The translations under genes were made by a program, and so were the position numbers. Shown in pieces: positions 36,066-46,759 of a stretch of 64,000 nucleotides of DNA (position 1 is its first letter; each line of letters opens with the position of its first letter). Source of the DNA: an uncultured Paracoccaceae bacterium. GTDB taxonomy: Bacteria; Pseudomonadota; Alphaproteobacteria; Rhodobacterales; Rhodobacteraceae. A model generated the notes under the pieces. It had not been told where the DNA came from, did not search any database, and worked only from the letters and a program-made list of their open reading frames with translations. The stretch is from assembly GCA_947500775.1 (NCBI GenBank), contig CANMTD010000001.1:558001-622000 (forward strand). Direction: 5' to 3'.

Positions 36066-36458
36066 ATGACACTCGTGGATCAGGCCCGGGCGGTGCGCGA
36101 AAATGCCCATGCGCCCTATTCAAATTTCAAGGTTGGGGCGGCCATCCGCACGGCAAGCGGCGCGGTGTTTACCGGCTGCAACGTCGAAAACGTGGCCTAT
36201 CCCGAAGGCACCTGCGCCGAGGCGGGCGCCATCGCTGCCATGTGCGCCGCGGGCGAACGCGAAATCGTCGAGGTGGCGGTGATCGCCGACAGCCCGACGC
36301 CGGTGCCGCCCTGTGGTGGCTGCCGCCAGAAACTGGCGGAATTCGCCGGGTCGCAGGTGCCGGTGCTGATGGCCACGACCGAAGGCGCCGATCTGACGCT
36401 GACGGTGGGCGAATTGTTGCCGGGGGCCTTTGGCGCCGGACATATGGAAAAGAGCTGA
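36066..36458 (+). CDS. cdd: Cytidine deaminase
   Basis: 130 residues, the short tetrameric type. Zinc/catalytic motifs: TCAEAGAIAA (Cys and Glu) and PPCGGCRQ (two Cys). PYSNFKVGAAIRT precedes them, as usual. AGGAGG lies upstream of the ATG at 36066; the longer open frame upstream is not conserved. Deaminates cytidine and deoxycytidine. First gene of the salvage operon, 3 bp ahead of deoA. Confidence 0.94.
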   Translation: MTLVDQARAVRENAHAPYSNFKVGAAIRTASGAVFTGCNVENVAYPEGTCAEAGAIAAMCAAGEREIVEVAVIADSPTPVPPCGGCRQKLAEFAGSQVPVLMATTEGADLTLTVGELLPGAFGAGHMEKS

Positions 36459-36461
36459 CCG

Positions 36462-37769
36462 ATGGATGCCGCCGTCATCATTGCCAAACTGCGCGATCAC
36501 CATCCGCTGACCGGGCCCGAGATCACATGGTTCGCCAACGGGCTGGCGGACGGGGGCGTCACCGACGCGCAGGCCGGGGCCTTTGCCATGGCGGTTCTGC
36601 TGAACGGGATCAGCCGCGACGAACGCGTTGCCCTGACCGCCGCCATGCGCGACAGCGGACAGGTGCTGGACTGGGCCCTGCCCGGGCCGGTGCTGGACAA
36701 ACATTCCACCGGCGGGGTCGGCGATTGCGTGTCGCTGTTGCTGGCGCCTGCCTTGGCGGCCTGCGGGGCCTATGTGCCGATGATTTCGGGGCGCGGTCTG
36801 GGCCATACCGGCGGCACGCTGGATAAACTAGAGGCGATCCCCGGATATCGCGCCGAGGTCAGCGTTGAACGGCTGCGGGTGATCACCGAACAGATCGGCT
36901 GTGCCATCGTCGGGGCCTCGGGCGATATCGCGCCTGCGGACAAACGGCTGTATGCGATCCGCGATGTCACCGGCACGGTCGAAAGCATCGATCTGATCAC
37001 CGCCTCGATCCTGTCCAAGAAGCTGGCCGCGGGGCTGGAAGGTCTGGTGCTGGACGTCAAGGTCGGCTCGGGCGCTTTCATGAAGGACATGCAGGCGGCC
37101 GAGGATCTGGCGCAATCGCTGGTGGAAACGGCGCAGGGCGCGGGCTGTATGACCACGGCGCTGATCACCGACATGAACCAGCCCCTGGTGGCCAGCATGG
37201 GCAACGCGCTGGAGGTGATCGAGGTGATGGACACCCTGACCGGCACCGGCGTGACCCCGGCATTGTGGGACCTGACCTGCGTGCTGGGCGGCGAGCTGCT
37301 GGCGCTGGGCGGGCTTGCGGCGGATGCGGGCGACGGCGCGGGTCGGATCGCGCAGGCGTTGGAAAGCGGCGATGCGGCGGAACGGTTCGGTGAAATGGTG
37401 GCGGAACTGGGCGGGCCTGCGGATTTCGTGGAACGCTGGCCCGACCGGCTGCCCGCGGCCCCGGTGGTGCGCGAGGTGCGGGCCGAGGGCGCGGGGATCG
37501 TGCAGGCGATCGACGGTCACGCGCTGGGGCTGGCGGTGGTCGATCTGGGCGGCGGGCGCAAACGCGGCGGCGACAAGATCAACCCTTCGGTCGGCCTGTC
37601 GGAACTGGCGCCGCTGGGCGAAGACATCGGCGCCGACGTGCCGCTGGCGATGATCCACGCGGCCACGAATGACGATGCGGATGTGGCCGAGGCGGCGGTC
37701 CGCGCGGCCTTTACCCTGGGCGACAGCGCCCCGGTGATCCCGCCGCTGGTCCACCGGAGGCTTCGCTGA
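36462..37769 (+). CDS. deoA: Thymidine phosphorylase
   Basis: 435 residues. Phosphate-binding [18 protein letters not shown], then [20 protein letters not shown] and the KVGSGAFMK segment, all signatures of DeoA. Cleaves thymidine and deoxyuridine to base and deoxyribose-1-phosphate. Overlaps deoB by one base (TGATG). Its product feeds DeoB next door. Confidence 0.95.
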   Translation: MDAAVIIAKLRDHHPLTGPEITWFANGLADGGVTDAQAGAFAMAVLLNGISRDERVALTAAMRDSGQVLDWALPGPVLDKHSTGGVGDCVSLLLAPALAACGAYVPMISGRGLGHTGGTLDKLEAIPGYRAEVSVERLRVITEQIGCAIVGASGDIAPADKRLYAIRDVTGTVESIDLITASILSKKLAAGLEGLVLDVKVGSGAFMKDMQAAEDLAQSLVETAQGAGCMTTALITDMNQPLVASMGNALEVIEVMDTLTGTGVTPALWDLTCVLGGELLALGGLAADAGDGAGRIAQALESGDAAERFGEMVAELGGPADFVERWPDRLPAAPVVREVRAEGAGIVQAIDGHALGLAVVDLGGGRKRGGDKINPSVGLSELAPLGEDIGADVPLAMIHAATNDDADVAEAAVRAAFTLGDSAPVIPPLVHRRLR

Positions 37770-38959
37770 TGACACGCGCATTTCTTGTGGTGCTGGATTC
37801 CGTCGGCTGCGGCGGGGCGCCGGATGCGGATCGGTTTTTCAACGGCGACACGCCTGATACCGGGGCCAATACGCTGGCCCATATCGCGCAGGCCTGCGCC
37901 GCCGGGCAGGCCGAACAGGGGCGCCGCGGCCCGCTGCAGCTGCCCAACCTTGATGCGCTGGGATTGGGGCGGGCGATCACGCTGGCCTCGGGCGATGCGG
38001 CCCCCGGGCTGGGGGCGGAACCCACCGGCCTGTGGGGGGCGGCCACCGAAATATCGCCGGGCAAGGACACGCCATCGGGTCATTGGGAACTGGCAGGCGT
38101 GCCGGTGCCGTGGAACTGGACCTATTTCCCGGAAACCACCCCCGCCTTCCCGGACGCTTTGATCGCCGAGGTCTGTCAGCGCGCGGGCGTCGATGGCATC
38201 CTTGGCAATTGCCACGCCTCGGGCACAAAGATCATCGCCGAGCTTGGCGCCGAACACATCCGCACCGGCAAGCCGATCTGTTACACTTCGGCCGACAGCG
38301 TGTTCCAGATCGCCGCGCATGAGGATCACTTCGGGCTGGACCGGCTGCTGGAGCTTTGCGCCGGTCTGGCCCCCAGCCTGCATGCGATGAAGGTGGGCCG
38401 GGTCATCGCGCGCCCCTTTGTCGGAACGGTCGAGGCGGGGTTTGCCCGCACCACCAACCGGCATGATTACGCCATCGCCCCCCCTGCGCCGACCTTGTGC
38501 GACTGGGCGCAGGCCGCCGGGCGCAAGGTGCATGCGGTGGGCAAGATCGGCGATATCTTTTCGATGCAGGGGATCGATGATGTGCGCAAAGGCGCGGATG
38601 TTGATCTGATGGGGCACCTGTCGGGTCTGGTGGACACCGCCGAAGACGGCAGCCTGACCTTCGCCAATTTCGTCGAATTCGACAGCCTGTATGGCCATCG
38701 CCGCGATGTGTCGGGCTATGCCCGCGCGCTGGAATGGGCCGATGCGCAATTGCCGGGGCTGTTTGCCCGGATGCGCCCCGGCGACCTGATGCTGTTCACC
38801 GCCGATCACGGCAATGATCCGACCTGGGTGGGCACCGATCACACCCGCGAACGGGTGCCGGTGCTGGGCCATGGCGTTGGCCGCCGGGATATTGGTCTGA
38901 TCGGCTTTACCGATGTCGCGGCCCTGATCGCGGCGCATCTGGGGATCGAACATGCGTAA
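37769..38959 (+). CDS. deoB: Phosphopentomutase
   Basis: 396 residues, alkaline-phosphatase fold with two metals. [12 protein letters not shown] at the N-terminus, [11 protein letters not shown] with the phospho-acceptor Thr, and [11 protein letters not shown] near the end. Converts (deoxy)ribose-1-phosphate to the 5-phosphate. Overlaps add by 8 bp. Confidence 0.96.
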   Translation: MTRAFLVVLDSVGCGGAPDADRFFNGDTPDTGANTLAHIAQACAAGQAEQGRRGPLQLPNLDALGLGRAITLASGDAAPGLGAEPTGLWGAATEISPGKDTPSGHWELAGVPVPWNWTYFPETTPAFPDALIAEVCQRAGVDGILGNCHASGTKIIAELGAEHIRTGKPICYTSADSVFQIAAHEDHFGLDRLLELCAGLAPSLHAMKVGRVIARPFVGTVEAGFARTTNRHDYAIAPPAPTLCDWAQAAGRKVHAVGKIGDIFSMQGIDDVRKGADVDLMGHLSGLVDTAEDGSLTFANFVEFDSLYGHRRDVSGYARALEWADAQLPGLFARMRPGDLMLFTADHGNDPTWVGTDHTRERVPVLGHGVGRRDIGLIGFTDVAALIAAHLGIEHA

Positions 38960-39938
38960 CCTGCCGAAGGTCGAACTGCACCACCATCTGGAAGGCGCCG
39001 CACCGCCCGCGCTGATGCGCGACATGGCCCGCGCCAAACACATGGATATCGGCGGCATATTCGACGAAGGCGGCAACTATGCCTTTGCGAATTTCGACAT
39101 GTTCCTGAAGGTGTATGAGGCTGCGACCTCGGCCCTGAAAACCCCGCAGGATTATTACCAACTGACCAAAGCCGTGCTGGAACAAAGCGCGGCAGAGGGC
39201 GTGATTTACTGCGAAACCTTCCTGTCGCCGGATTTCTGTGGCGGGCGCGACGTGGGCGCCTGGCGCGAATATCTGCATGCGATACGCGATGCGGCAACTG
39301 CGGCGGAAAAGGCGCATGGGATTGCCCTGCGCGGCATCGTCACCTGTATCCGCCATTTCGGACCGGACAAGGCCCGCGAAACCGCGCTGTGCGCCGCCGA
39401 AACCGCCGGTGACTGGGTGGTGGGCTTTGGTCTGGCGGGGGACGAAAAGGCGGGGTTGCCCAAGGATTTCGCCTATGCCTTCGACATGGCGCGCGAGGCC
39501 GGGTTGCGCCTGACCGCCCATGCCGGCGAATGGGGCGGCCCGCAATCGGTGCGCGATGTGATCACCGACCTGCGGGTCGAACGCGTGGGCCACGGTGTGC
39601 GCGCGATCGAGGACCCGGCGCTGGTGGCCGAACTGGCCGACCGTGGGATCGTGCTGGAGGTCTGCCCGGGGTCGAATGTGGCGCTTGGGGTCTATCCCGG
39701 CTGGTCCGCCCACCCGATTGCCCGGCTGCACGACGCGGGCGTGCCGGTCACGATCTCGACCGACGATCCGCCGTTCTTTCACACCACGATGACGCGCGAA
39801 TACGAACGCCTGTCGGACACCTTCGGCTGGGACGAGGCGATGTTCGGCGCGCTGAACGTTGTTGCCGCCAAGGCCGCCTTCTGCGATGACGCGACGCGCA
39901 AACACCTTCTTGACCGCCTGGAGCATTCCGATGACTGA
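38952..39938 (+). CDS. add: Adenosine deaminase
   Basis: 328 residues. Metal ligands in [19 protein letters not shown] and STDDPPFF, with the Glu proton donor just after [13 protein letters not shown] is conserved. Deaminates adenosine to inosine; the related adenine deaminase/ aminodeoxyfutalosine group shares these motifs, but the nucleoside-salvage operon favours adenosine. Overlaps upp by 8 bp. Confidence 0.87.
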   Translation: MRNLPKVELHHHLEGAAPPALMRDMARAKHMDIGGIFDEGGNYAFANFDMFLKVYEAATSALKTPQDYYQLTKAVLEQSAAEGVIYCETFLSPDFCGGRDVGAWREYLHAIRDAATAAEKAHGIALRGIVTCIRHFGPDKARETALCAAETAGDWVVGFGLAGDEKAGLPKDFAYAFDMAREAGLRLTAHAGEWGGPQSVRDVITDLRVERVGHGVRAIEDPALVAELADRGIVLEVCPGSNVALGVYPGWSAHPIARLHDAGVPVTISTDDPPFFHTTMTREYERLSDTFGWDEAMFGALNVVAAKAAFCDDATRKHLLDRLEHSDD

Positions 39939-40563
39939 ACACCTGACCGTAGTCGACCACCCTCTTGTCCAGCACAAGCTGAGCATCATGCGTGACAAGG
40001 ACACATCGACCGCAGGGTTCCGGCAATTGCTACGCGAAATCTCGCATCTGCTGGCCTATGAGGTCACGCGCGAGCTGGAGATGACGACGAAACGGATCGA
40101 AACGCCGTTGCAGCCCATCGATGCGCCGATCCTGGCGGGCAAGAAACTGGCGTTGATTTCGATCCTGCGGGCGGGCAACGGGTTGCTGGACGGTATTCTG
40201 GAACTGATCCCTTCGGCCCGGGTCGGGTTCGTGGGCCTGTACCGGGACGAAGAAACCCTGAAACCCGTGCAGTATTATTTCAAGGTGCCCGAGTCGCTGG
40301 ACGACCGTCTGGTGATCGCGGTGGACCCGATGCTGGCGACCGGGAATTCATCGGTCGCGGCGATTGATCTGCTGAAAGAGGCGGGGGCCACGAACATCCG
40401 GTTCCTGTGCCTTCTGGCCGCCCCCGAAGGTGTCGCCCGGATGAAAGAGGCGCATCCGGATGTGCCGATCGTCACAGCATCTGTGGATGAACGGCTGAAC
40501 GACCATGGATATATTGTTCCGGGGCTAGGGGATGCGGGTGACCGCATGTTCGGTACAAAATAA
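39931..40563 (+). CDS. upp: Uracil phosphoribosyltransferase
   Basis: 210 residues. The PRPP loop is [17 protein letters not shown], and the uracil pocket [13 protein letters not shown] is at the C-terminus. ATG at 39931 begins [18 protein letters not shown], matching Upp. Turns uracil and PRPP into UMP, which closes the pathway begun by Cdd and DeoA. Last gene of the operon. Confidence 0.96.
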   Translation: MTEHLTVVDHPLVQHKLSIMRDKDTSTAGFRQLLREISHLLAYEVTRELEMTTKRIETPLQPIDAPILAGKKLALISILRAGNGLLDGILELIPSARVGFVGLYRDEETLKPVQYYFKVPESLDDRLVIAVDPMLATGNSSVAAIDLLKEAGATNIRFLCLLAAPEGVARMKEAHPDVPIVTASVDERLNDHGYIVPGLGDAGDRMFGTK

Positions 40564-40693
40564 GCCAATAATTGCTTTACTCGCAGAGTCCGATCCTGCA
40601 TGATTCGCCCATGATATGCGGGGGCAGATCATAAGGCAGGGTACCGGAACGCGCGGCAGCGCAGATAACAATAAAAACCGGTTTCTACAGGCA

Positions 40694-40720
40694 GCGCCTC
40701 GTCGTTCAGCGACGAGGCGC
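40694..40720. terminator. Strong hairpin between convergent upp and membrane-protein genes
   Basis: GCGCCTCGTCG (40694-40704), TTCAG loop, CGACGAGGCGC (40710-40720): 11 perfect pairs. It lies 4 bp after the stop of the minus-strand gene. No T-run follows on either strand, so it may end transcription poorly alone or protect 3' ends. Confidence 0.55.
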
Positions 40721-40724
40721 AAAC

Positions 40725-41741
40725 CTATTCCCCGCATATCCCCTGCAGGCGCACCCAATCGGCGTCCGACACCACCGGGTGGCGGGTTGCGCCGCGCATC
40801 GGGTCGCCTTCGATCAGCGGCAGAACCGTTTCGCCCGAGACATCCAGCGCATAGGCATAGGGGCTGGACGGGACCTGCGCCTTGGCGAAACGCGCCAGCA
40901 GCGTGTCGTCCGCCAGCGGGGCGGGGGCGCGCGTCATCAGGGTTTCGACATAGGCGTCCAGGGGCGCGTCGGGCAGGGTGCCGGTGGTCAGCAGGCCAAA
41001 GGTCGCGCGCAGACCGGCGTGATGCAACAGCGCCTCCAACGGGTCCTGTTGCCGCGCACGGGCGTCTTCGGCCAGCACGAAACCGGCGGCCACATCGGCG
41101 TCTTCGTAATCTTCGACAAGGGCGCGGTTCAGCAGGAACAATTGCCCCGGCAGATGGGTTGCCTGCGTTGCCCCGGCGGGCAGGATGACAACCCGCCCGC
41201 CCTGCGGCCCCAGAATGGCGTTGGTCAGGTTGCGCAGGGCGCTATCGCCTTCGGGCGTCGAACAGGGGCGGCCCGATACGCGGGCGATCTGATCCAGCAA
41301 CCGCTGTCCGATCTCGCCCCGCACCGACGCGGGCACGACCGACACCGTATGGCGCACCATCGCGCCCGGAATCCAGAACAGCAGCAGCGCCAGAACCAGC
41401 GCCAGACCGCCACCCAGCAGGATCAGTCGCAGCCGCCCGCGATGGGGCCTGCGCCGGGCAATCGCGCTGCGGATTTTCTCGATCGCCTCGATCATGACCT
41501 GATCGTCGATTTCCAGCGTTTCGGTCGCATCCGGGCCGGGGCTGTAGATCGCCGGGGTCACGCCGGGATTGGTGCGGGTCACGGCGGCCAGCGACCAATG
41601 GGTCAGCGCACGGGACTGCGTATCGCTGACCACCAGCGACGCATCACCAAAGGACACGATCACATCGCGTCGCTGCGCCTGCGGCGTTTCACGCCACAAA
41701 CCAGAGCTTTCAAGCCGTTCGAATTGTTTAAGCGCCGTCAT
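40725..41741 (-). CDS. Membrane protein with degenerate M48-like domain
   Basis: 338 residues. Cytoplasmic N-terminal part (1-105, beta-rich), one membrane helix (LRLILLGGGLALVLALLLFWI), then a periplasmic domain. The segment ATHLPGQLFLLNRALVEDYEDADVAAGFVLAEDARARQQDPL follows the layout of M48/HtpX peptidases (strand, then metal-site helix), but where HExxH is expected the sequence reads AEDARAR, so the catalytic site is lost. It may be a scaffold or a binding protein. No operon partner; comment on M48 likeness is from reading alone. Confidence 0.6.
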   Translation of the reverse strand: MTALKQFERLESSGLWRETPQAQRRDVIVSFGDASLVVSDTQSRALTHWSLAAVTRTNPGVTPAIYSPGPDATETLEIDDQVMIEAIEKIRSAIARRRPHRGRLRLILLGGGLALVLALLLFWIPGAMVRHTVSVVPASVRGEIGQRLLDQIARVSGRPCSTPEGDSALRNLTNAILGPQGGRVVILPAGATQATHLPGQLFLLNRALVEDYEDADVAAGFVLAEDARARQQDPLEALLHHAGLRATFGLLTTGTLPDAPLDAYVETLMTRAPAPLADDTLLARFAKAQVPSSPYAYALDVSGETVLPLIEGDPMRGATRHPVVSDADWVRLQGICGE

Positions 41742-41817
41742 GGGCGGCTGCGAAACCTTTGCAATGCCTCAATTTATGACCGCACGATACCCTGTCGCAG
41801 CGGCGCCGACAATGGTG

Positions 41818-43455
41818 TCAACGCGGCAGTTTTTTGGCGCGTTCCCGCAGTTCGAATTTCTGGATTTTCCCGGTCGAGGTTTTGGGAAGCTCTTGAAATA
41901 CCACGCATTTGGGGGTTTTGAAACCGGCCAGATGTTCGCGGCAAAAGGCGATCAGTTCGGCTTCGTCCGGGGCGTGGCCGTCCTGTGCCTCGACAAAGGC
42001 GCAGGGCACCTCGCCCCAGGTTTCGTCGGGTTTGGCAACCACGGCGCAGAGGCTGACGCCGGGGTGGTGCATCAACACATTCTCGACCTCGACCGATGAT
42101 ACGTTTTCGCCGCCCGAGATGATGATGTCCTTGGCCCGGTCGGTGATCTTGATATAGCCGTCGTCATGCTGAAAGGCGACGTCGCCGGAATGGAAGTACC
42201 CCCCCGCAAAGCTTTCGGCGGTGGCGGCGGGGTTTTTGTAATAGCCTTTCATCACGGTATTGCCGCGCAGCATGATTTCGCCGCTGGTCTGCCCGTCGCG
42301 GGGGACGGGCTGCATCGCCTCGTCCATCACCACCGCGGCCTCCATCATCGGCATGGCGACCCCGGTGCGGGCCTTGATCGCGGCGCGGTCGGCCGGTGGC
42401 AGGCCGTCCCAGTCGTCATCGCGCCACAGGGCTTCGGTGACATGGCCATAGGTTTCGGTCAGCCCGTAAACCTGCGTCACGTTGAACCCCAATGGCTCGA
42501 ATTTGGCCAGCGTTGCGGCGGGGGGCGGGGCGCCTGCGGTGAAGACCTCGACCGTGTGATCGAACGGCATCCGGTCTTCTTCGCGGGCGTTGACGATCAT
42601 GTTCAGCACGATGGGCGCGCCGCCGAAATGGGTCACCCCATCGACCGAAATCGCGTGATAGATATTATGCGCGGTCACGTCGCGGCAACACACAACGGTG
42701 CCCCCAAGTACCGGCATCATCCACGCATGGCACCAGCCGTTGCAGTGAAACAGCGGCACGATCGTCAACAGGCGCGGGTGCAGCACCATGCGCCAGGAAA
42801 TCACCGTGCCCATCGTCATCAGATAGGCCCCGCGATGGTGATAGACGACCCCCTTGGGCCGCCCGGTGGTGCCCGAGGTATAGTTCAGCGCAAGGCTTTC
42901 CCATTCGTCCTGCGGCATGATCCACCGGAATGCCGGGTCGCCGCTGGCCAGAACCTGATCGTAATCGGGGTGGCGGCCGCTGGGCTGGAACCCGGCGGCG
43001 TGATCGGCAACCTCGATGATCTCGGGGATCTGATCGGCGTCCATCTGTGCCATCGCGGCTTCGGCCAGCGGCAACAGCGCGCTGTCCACCAGCACCAGTT
43101 TCGCGCCGCCATGTTCAAAGATATAGCGGATGGTTTCGTCTTCCAGACGGGTGTTGATGGTGTTCAGCACCGCGCCGCAGGCGGGCACGGCCCAGGCCGC
43201 TTCGACCTGAGCTGCGATATTGGGCAACAGGGTGGCGACCACATCGCCGGGCTGAATGCCGCGCGCGGCCAAGGCGCTGGCCAGCTGGCTTACCCGGGCG
43301 TGCAATTCGCGATAGGTGAAGCTGCGGTTGCGGTCCAGCAGGGCCTGTCGGTCGGGAAAGATATCCGCCGCGCGGTTCAGATGCGACAGCGGTGTCAGCG
43401 GTACGTGGTTCGCGGCACATTTTTCCAGACCGCTTTCATCAGCCAGCCAGCCCAT
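41818..43455 (-). CDS. Medium/long-chain acyl-CoA ligase
   Basis: 545 residues. AMP-binding NYTSGTTGRPKGVVYHH, substrate region HFGGAPIVLNMI, VYGLTETYGHVTEA, and C-terminal lysine in LPKTSTGKIQKFELRE. The closest groups are fatty-acyl-CoA synthetases and the DmdB-type methylmercaptopropionate-CoA ligases of marine Roseobacters; sequence alone does not separate them and no dmdA/C/D is nearby. ATG at 43455 preferred over 43470. Confidence 0.85.
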   Translation of the reverse strand: MGWLADESGLEKCAANHVPLTPLSHLNRAADIFPDRQALLDRNRSFTYRELHARVSQLASALAARGIQPGDVVATLLPNIAAQVEAAWAVPACGAVLNTINTRLEDETIRYIFEHGGAKLVLVDSALLPLAEAAMAQMDADQIPEIIEVADHAAGFQPSGRHPDYDQVLASGDPAFRWIMPQDEWESLALNYTSGTTGRPKGVVYHHRGAYLMTMGTVISWRMVLHPRLLTIVPLFHCNGWCHAWMMPVLGGTVVCCRDVTAHNIYHAISVDGVTHFGGAPIVLNMIVNAREEDRMPFDHTVEVFTAGAPPPAATLAKFEPLGFNVTQVYGLTETYGHVTEALWRDDDWDGLPPADRAAIKARTGVAMPMMEAAVVMDEAMQPVPRDGQTSGEIMLRGNTVMKGYYKNPAATAESFAGGYFHSGDVAFQHDDGYIKITDRAKDIIISGGENVSSVEVENVLMHHPGVSLCAVVAKPDETWGEVPCAFVEAQDGHAPDEAELIAFCREHLAGFKTPKCVVFQELPKTSTGKIQKFELRERAKKLPR

Positions 43456-43564
43456 GCGGTGTCCTCCCATTTTCTCCCTGCCGGGGACTGTGCAACCGAT
43501 GCTGCGTTTTGAAAAGCCTCAAACGCATCTTTGCCTTCGCGCCGGGCTGGGATAGCGTCGGGCC

Positions 43565-44224
43565 ATGATCATTTCGCGCGGGCGCCAGTATATCTTTGTG
43601 CATATTCCCAAAACCGGGGGCACCGCGCTGACATTGGCGTTAGAGGCGCGGGCCAAGGCCGACGATCTGATCATCGGCGACACCCCCAAGGCGCGCAAAA
43701 GACGGCACCGTCTGGACGGGCTGCAATCGTCGGGTCGATTGTGGAAACACGCGCGGCTAAGCGACATCGACGGGGTCGTCACCCCGGCCGAGATCGAACA
43801 GTTCTTTATCTTTACATTTGTGCGCAACCCCTGGGACCGGGTGGTCAGCTATTACCACTGGCTGCGCGATCAGGGGTTCGATCACCCGGCGGTGCAGATC
43901 GCCAAGGTGCATGATTTCAGCGGCTTTCTGAACCATCCGCATACCCAATCCAGCCTACAGGCCGCGCCCTATGGCAGCTATGTCACCGACCTGCGCGGGA
44001 CTGAGCGTTGCAACGCCTTTGTCCGGCTGGAACGTCTTCAGGACGATCTGGCCCCGGTCGAGGCGCATCTTGGCTTTGGCCTGTATCCTTTGGCGCGTGC
44101 CAATCCGTCAGACCGGGACGCGGATTATCGCGGCTATTATTCCGACGCTGATGCCGATCTGGTGTCGCGCATCTGTGCGGTCGATATCGCGCGGTTCGGC
44201 TATGCGTTCGACGGGGCGCCCTGA
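43565..44224 (+). CDS. Sulfotransferase family protein
   Basis: 219 residues. The 5'-phosphosulfate loop is IFVHIPKTGGTALTLAL and the 3'-phosphate element is FVRNPWDRVVSYY, both standard for PAPS-dependent sulfotransferases of the family-2 (carbohydrate) type. Probably sulfates a polysaccharide or another acceptor in the cytoplasm. Convergent with a glycosyltransferase-like gene 16 bp away. Confidence 0.85.
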   Translation: MIISRGRQYIFVHIPKTGGTALTLALEARAKADDLIIGDTPKARKRRHRLDGLQSSGRLWKHARLSDIDGVVTPAEIEQFFIFTFVRNPWDRVVSYYHWLRDQGFDHPAVQIAKVHDFSGFLNHPHTQSSLQAAPYGSYVTDLRGTERCNAFVRLERLQDDLAPVEAHLGFGLYPLARANPSDRDADYRGYYSDADADLVSRICAVDIARFGYAFDGAP

Positions 44225-44240
44225 AAACCGGCCACGGGAC

Positions 44241-45110
44241 CTAGAACCACTGACCCGGTTCCATCAGCCCCAGATCCAGCAATTGTTGCGAGGTCCAGTC
44301 GAACCCGATCGAATTGTGCCATTTGAAGGTCTGGATGTCGAAGGACGACCCGGGGTTCAGTTTCAGCGCCTTGGCGGTGCGGAACGAACAGATCGCGGCG
44401 GTCAGATTGTGGTGCCACGGGCAGGCATAGGTGTTGTATTCTTCGTCGCTGAACGTGTGATCGGCACGCAGGCGCAGGCCGGGTTTGGCGCGAAACAGCG
44501 GGATGCGGTCAATCTTGCGCCGTTCCCAGGGCACATGTTCTTCGAACCGCCAGCGCAACCCGCCATAGAAATCCAGCTGCCGGTCTTTTGGTTCCCAATC
44601 GGCGTCGGGGTCCTTGCGGGCCAAGGCGTAATAGCCGGATTTGTCCAGCAGCGCATCCTGCAGCGATACCGCATCGGGGAAACGGTCCAGATCGCCGGCA
44701 TAAAGGTCAACGGTATAGGCCAGCATCGCATCGCGGCGCTCTTCGGTATGAAAGGCCAGCATCTCGCCCACGCTGCGGGTTTCGCAGAACGGGTAGAACA
44801 GATATTCGGCGTTATAGCAGTAGTATATCCAGCGGCCCGGGGCCGCCTCGATCACCTGATTCACGGCATTGGGCAGGGCGTCTTCGCGGTAGACATCCAG
44901 TTTCACCTGAATGACAGCGTCGGCAAGATCCTCTGGCAGCGGCACAAAATCCGGCGTCAGCAGAACCACCGTGGCAAAGCCAAGCTTGACGTGGTGCTGC
45001 AGGGTTGTGGCCAGCTCTGTCCGGTCTTCGGCGAAGATCAACGCAATCGGCCCTTTGGCCAGCGCTCCCGCACCACCGGTCAGAAAATCACCCAGATTAT
45101 CGTACTGCAT
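44241..45110 (-). CDS. Glycosyltransferase family 2-like protein
   Basis: 289 residues from the ATG at 45110. IALIFAEDRTELATTLQHHVKLGFATVVLLTP is the opening strand-helix of a GT-A-like fold, and WIYYCYNAEYLFYPFCETRSVGEM may correspond to the metal-binding region, although no clear DxD is seen. The rest is acidic and aromatic-rich. Uncertain; the missing DxD could mean a non-catalytic relative. Close to a sulfotransferase, which weakly supports a glycan role. Confidence 0.5.
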   Translation of the reverse strand: MQYDNLGDFLTGGAGALAKGPIALIFAEDRTELATTLQHHVKLGFATVVLLTPDFVPLPEDLADAVIQVKLDVYREDALPNAVNQVIEAAPGRWIYYCYNAEYLFYPFCETRSVGEMLAFHTEERRDAMLAYTVDLYAGDLDRFPDAVSLQDALLDKSGYYALARKDPDADWEPKDRQLDFYGGLRWRFEEHVPWERRKIDRIPLFRAKPGLRLRADHTFSDEEYNTYACPWHHNLTAAICSFRTAKALKLNPGSSFDIQTFKWHNSIGFDWTSQQLLDLGLMEPGQWF

Positions 45111-45235
45111 CGCGTCCTTTGCCCTATGTCGGCTGGTTTTGGCGGCAGACTCTTGCAAAATCATGCCTATTGCAAGCGTTGCGGGCGGCCGCCGGTTTGT
45201 GTACGACAGCGCCTTGAGATCAAAAGGCGCGGATC

Positions 45236-46555
45236 ATGGCGGACGAAAAAAAGCTGTATATCAAAACCTATGGCTGTCAGATGAATGTCTATGACAGTGA
45301 ACGCATGGCCGAGGCGCTGGGCGGGCAGGGGTATGTGGCGACCGATACGCCGGACGATGCCGACATGATCCTGCTGAACACCTGCCACATCCGCGAAAAG
45401 GCCGCCGAAAAGGTTTATTCCGAACTGGGCCGGTTCAAGGGGCTGAAGGCCGCGAACCCCGATCTGAAGATCGGCGTGGCGGGCTGCGTGGCGCAGGCCG
45501 AAGGGCAGGAAATCATGCGCCGCCAGCCGATGGTCGATCTGGTGGTGGGGCCGCAAAGCTATCACCGGCTGCCCGCGATGGAGGCGAAAACCCGCGAGGG
45601 CGGCAAGGCGCTGGACACCGATTTCCCCGAAGAAGACAAGTTCGAACATCTGAAATCCCGCCCCAAGGCGAAACGCGGCCCGACCGCGTTCCTGACCGTG
45701 CAGGAAGGCTGTGACAAATTCTGCGCCTTCTGCGTGGTGCCCTATACCCGCGGGGCCGAGGTCAGCCGCCCGGTGGATCGCGTGTTGACCGAGGCGCGCG
45801 ATCTGGTCGAACGCGGCGTGCGCGAAATCACCCTGCTGGGGCAGAACGTCAACGCCTATCACGGCGCGGGTGACGGCGGCGACTGGTCGCTGGCGCGCCT
45901 GATCTGGGCGCTGAACGACATCGACGGGCTGGAGCGTATCCGCTTTACCACCAGCCACCCCAACGACATGGACGACGCGCTGATCGCGGCGCATGGCGAC
46001 TGTCCGAAACTGATGCCCTACCTGCATCTGCCGGTGCAATCGGGCAGTGACCGTATCCTGAAACGGATGAACCGCAGCCATACCGCCGAAAGCTATCTGA
46101 AGCTGATCGACCGCATCCGCACGGCGCGGCCCGATATCCTGATTTCGGGCGATTTCATTGTCGGTTTCCCCGAAGAGACCGAGGAAGATTTTCAGGCCAC
46201 GCTGGATCTGGTGGAACAGGTGAAATACGGCCAGTGCTATTCGTTCAAATACTCTACCCGCCCCGGCACCCCTGCGGCCGAGCGCGCGCAGGTGGGTGAG
46301 GCGGAAAAAACCGACCGTCTGGCCCGGTTGCAGGCCCTGCTGTCCGATCAGCAGCGCGCCATTCAGGATGCGATGGTCGGACGCGAGGTCGGCGTGCTGT
46401 TCGAAAAGACCGGGCGCGAACCCGGGCAGCTGATCGGCAAATCGGATCACCTGCATGCGGTCTATGTCCACGCCGATCCGTCGATGATCGGGCAGGTCGC
46501 CCGGGTCAGAATCATCGAAAGCGCGTCGAATTCGCTGGGGGGCGAATTGATCTGA
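45236..46555 (+). CDS. miaB: tRNA-2-methylthio-N6-dimethylallyladenosine synthase
   Basis: 439 residues. Three N-terminal Fe-S cysteines ([33 protein letters not shown]), the radical-SAM [15 protein letters not shown], and a C-terminal TRAM domain. Adds the methylthio group to ms2i6A37 of tRNAs. The domain order and length are those of MiaB rather than MtaB or RimO. Confidence 0.96.
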   Translation: MADEKKLYIKTYGCQMNVYDSERMAEALGGQGYVATDTPDDADMILLNTCHIREKAAEKVYSELGRFKGLKAANPDLKIGVAGCVAQAEGQEIMRRQPMVDLVVGPQSYHRLPAMEAKTREGGKALDTDFPEEDKFEHLKSRPKAKRGPTAFLTVQEGCDKFCAFCVVPYTRGAEVSRPVDRVLTEARDLVERGVREITLLGQNVNAYHGAGDGGDWSLARLIWALNDIDGLERIRFTTSHPNDMDDALIAAHGDCPKLMPYLHLPVQSGSDRILKRMNRSHTAESYLKLIDRIRTARPDILISGDFIVGFPEETEEDFQATLDLVEQVKYGQCYSFKYSTRPGTPAAERAQVGEAEKTDRLARLQALLSDQQRAIQDAMVGREVGVLFEKTGREPGQLIGKSDHLHAVYVHADPSMIGQVARVRIIESASNSLGGELI

Positions 46556-46629
46556 CCGGGCCTTCACCACGGCACGCCCCTGTGTAGCCTTGTGCGTCCA
46601 CCACACCACAGGCCGGGACATTTTTGCTG

Positions 46630-46668
46630 AAAAAGGCCGCTGGAACCGGATTGAGCGGCCTTTTTTGT
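46630..46668 (+). terminator. Bidirectional terminator after miaB
   Basis: AAAAAGGCCGCT (46630-46641) pairs with AGCGGCCTTTTT (46654-46665), 12 nt loop, T-run to 46666. The A-run on the 5' side makes it effective in both directions. Confidence 0.88.
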
Positions 46669-46759
46669 TTCATTTGTGTGAAACCTTGCAGCAAGTCCTT
46701 GCGTCATACGTCATGGCTTGGCACCATATCTATGCAGGCTTTAACAAACGGAGTCGTTT

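Noticed and set aside
40564-40724. Small RNA or gene between upp and the membrane protein
   Set aside because: Only a hairpin without T-run and no promoter or credible frame could be seen.
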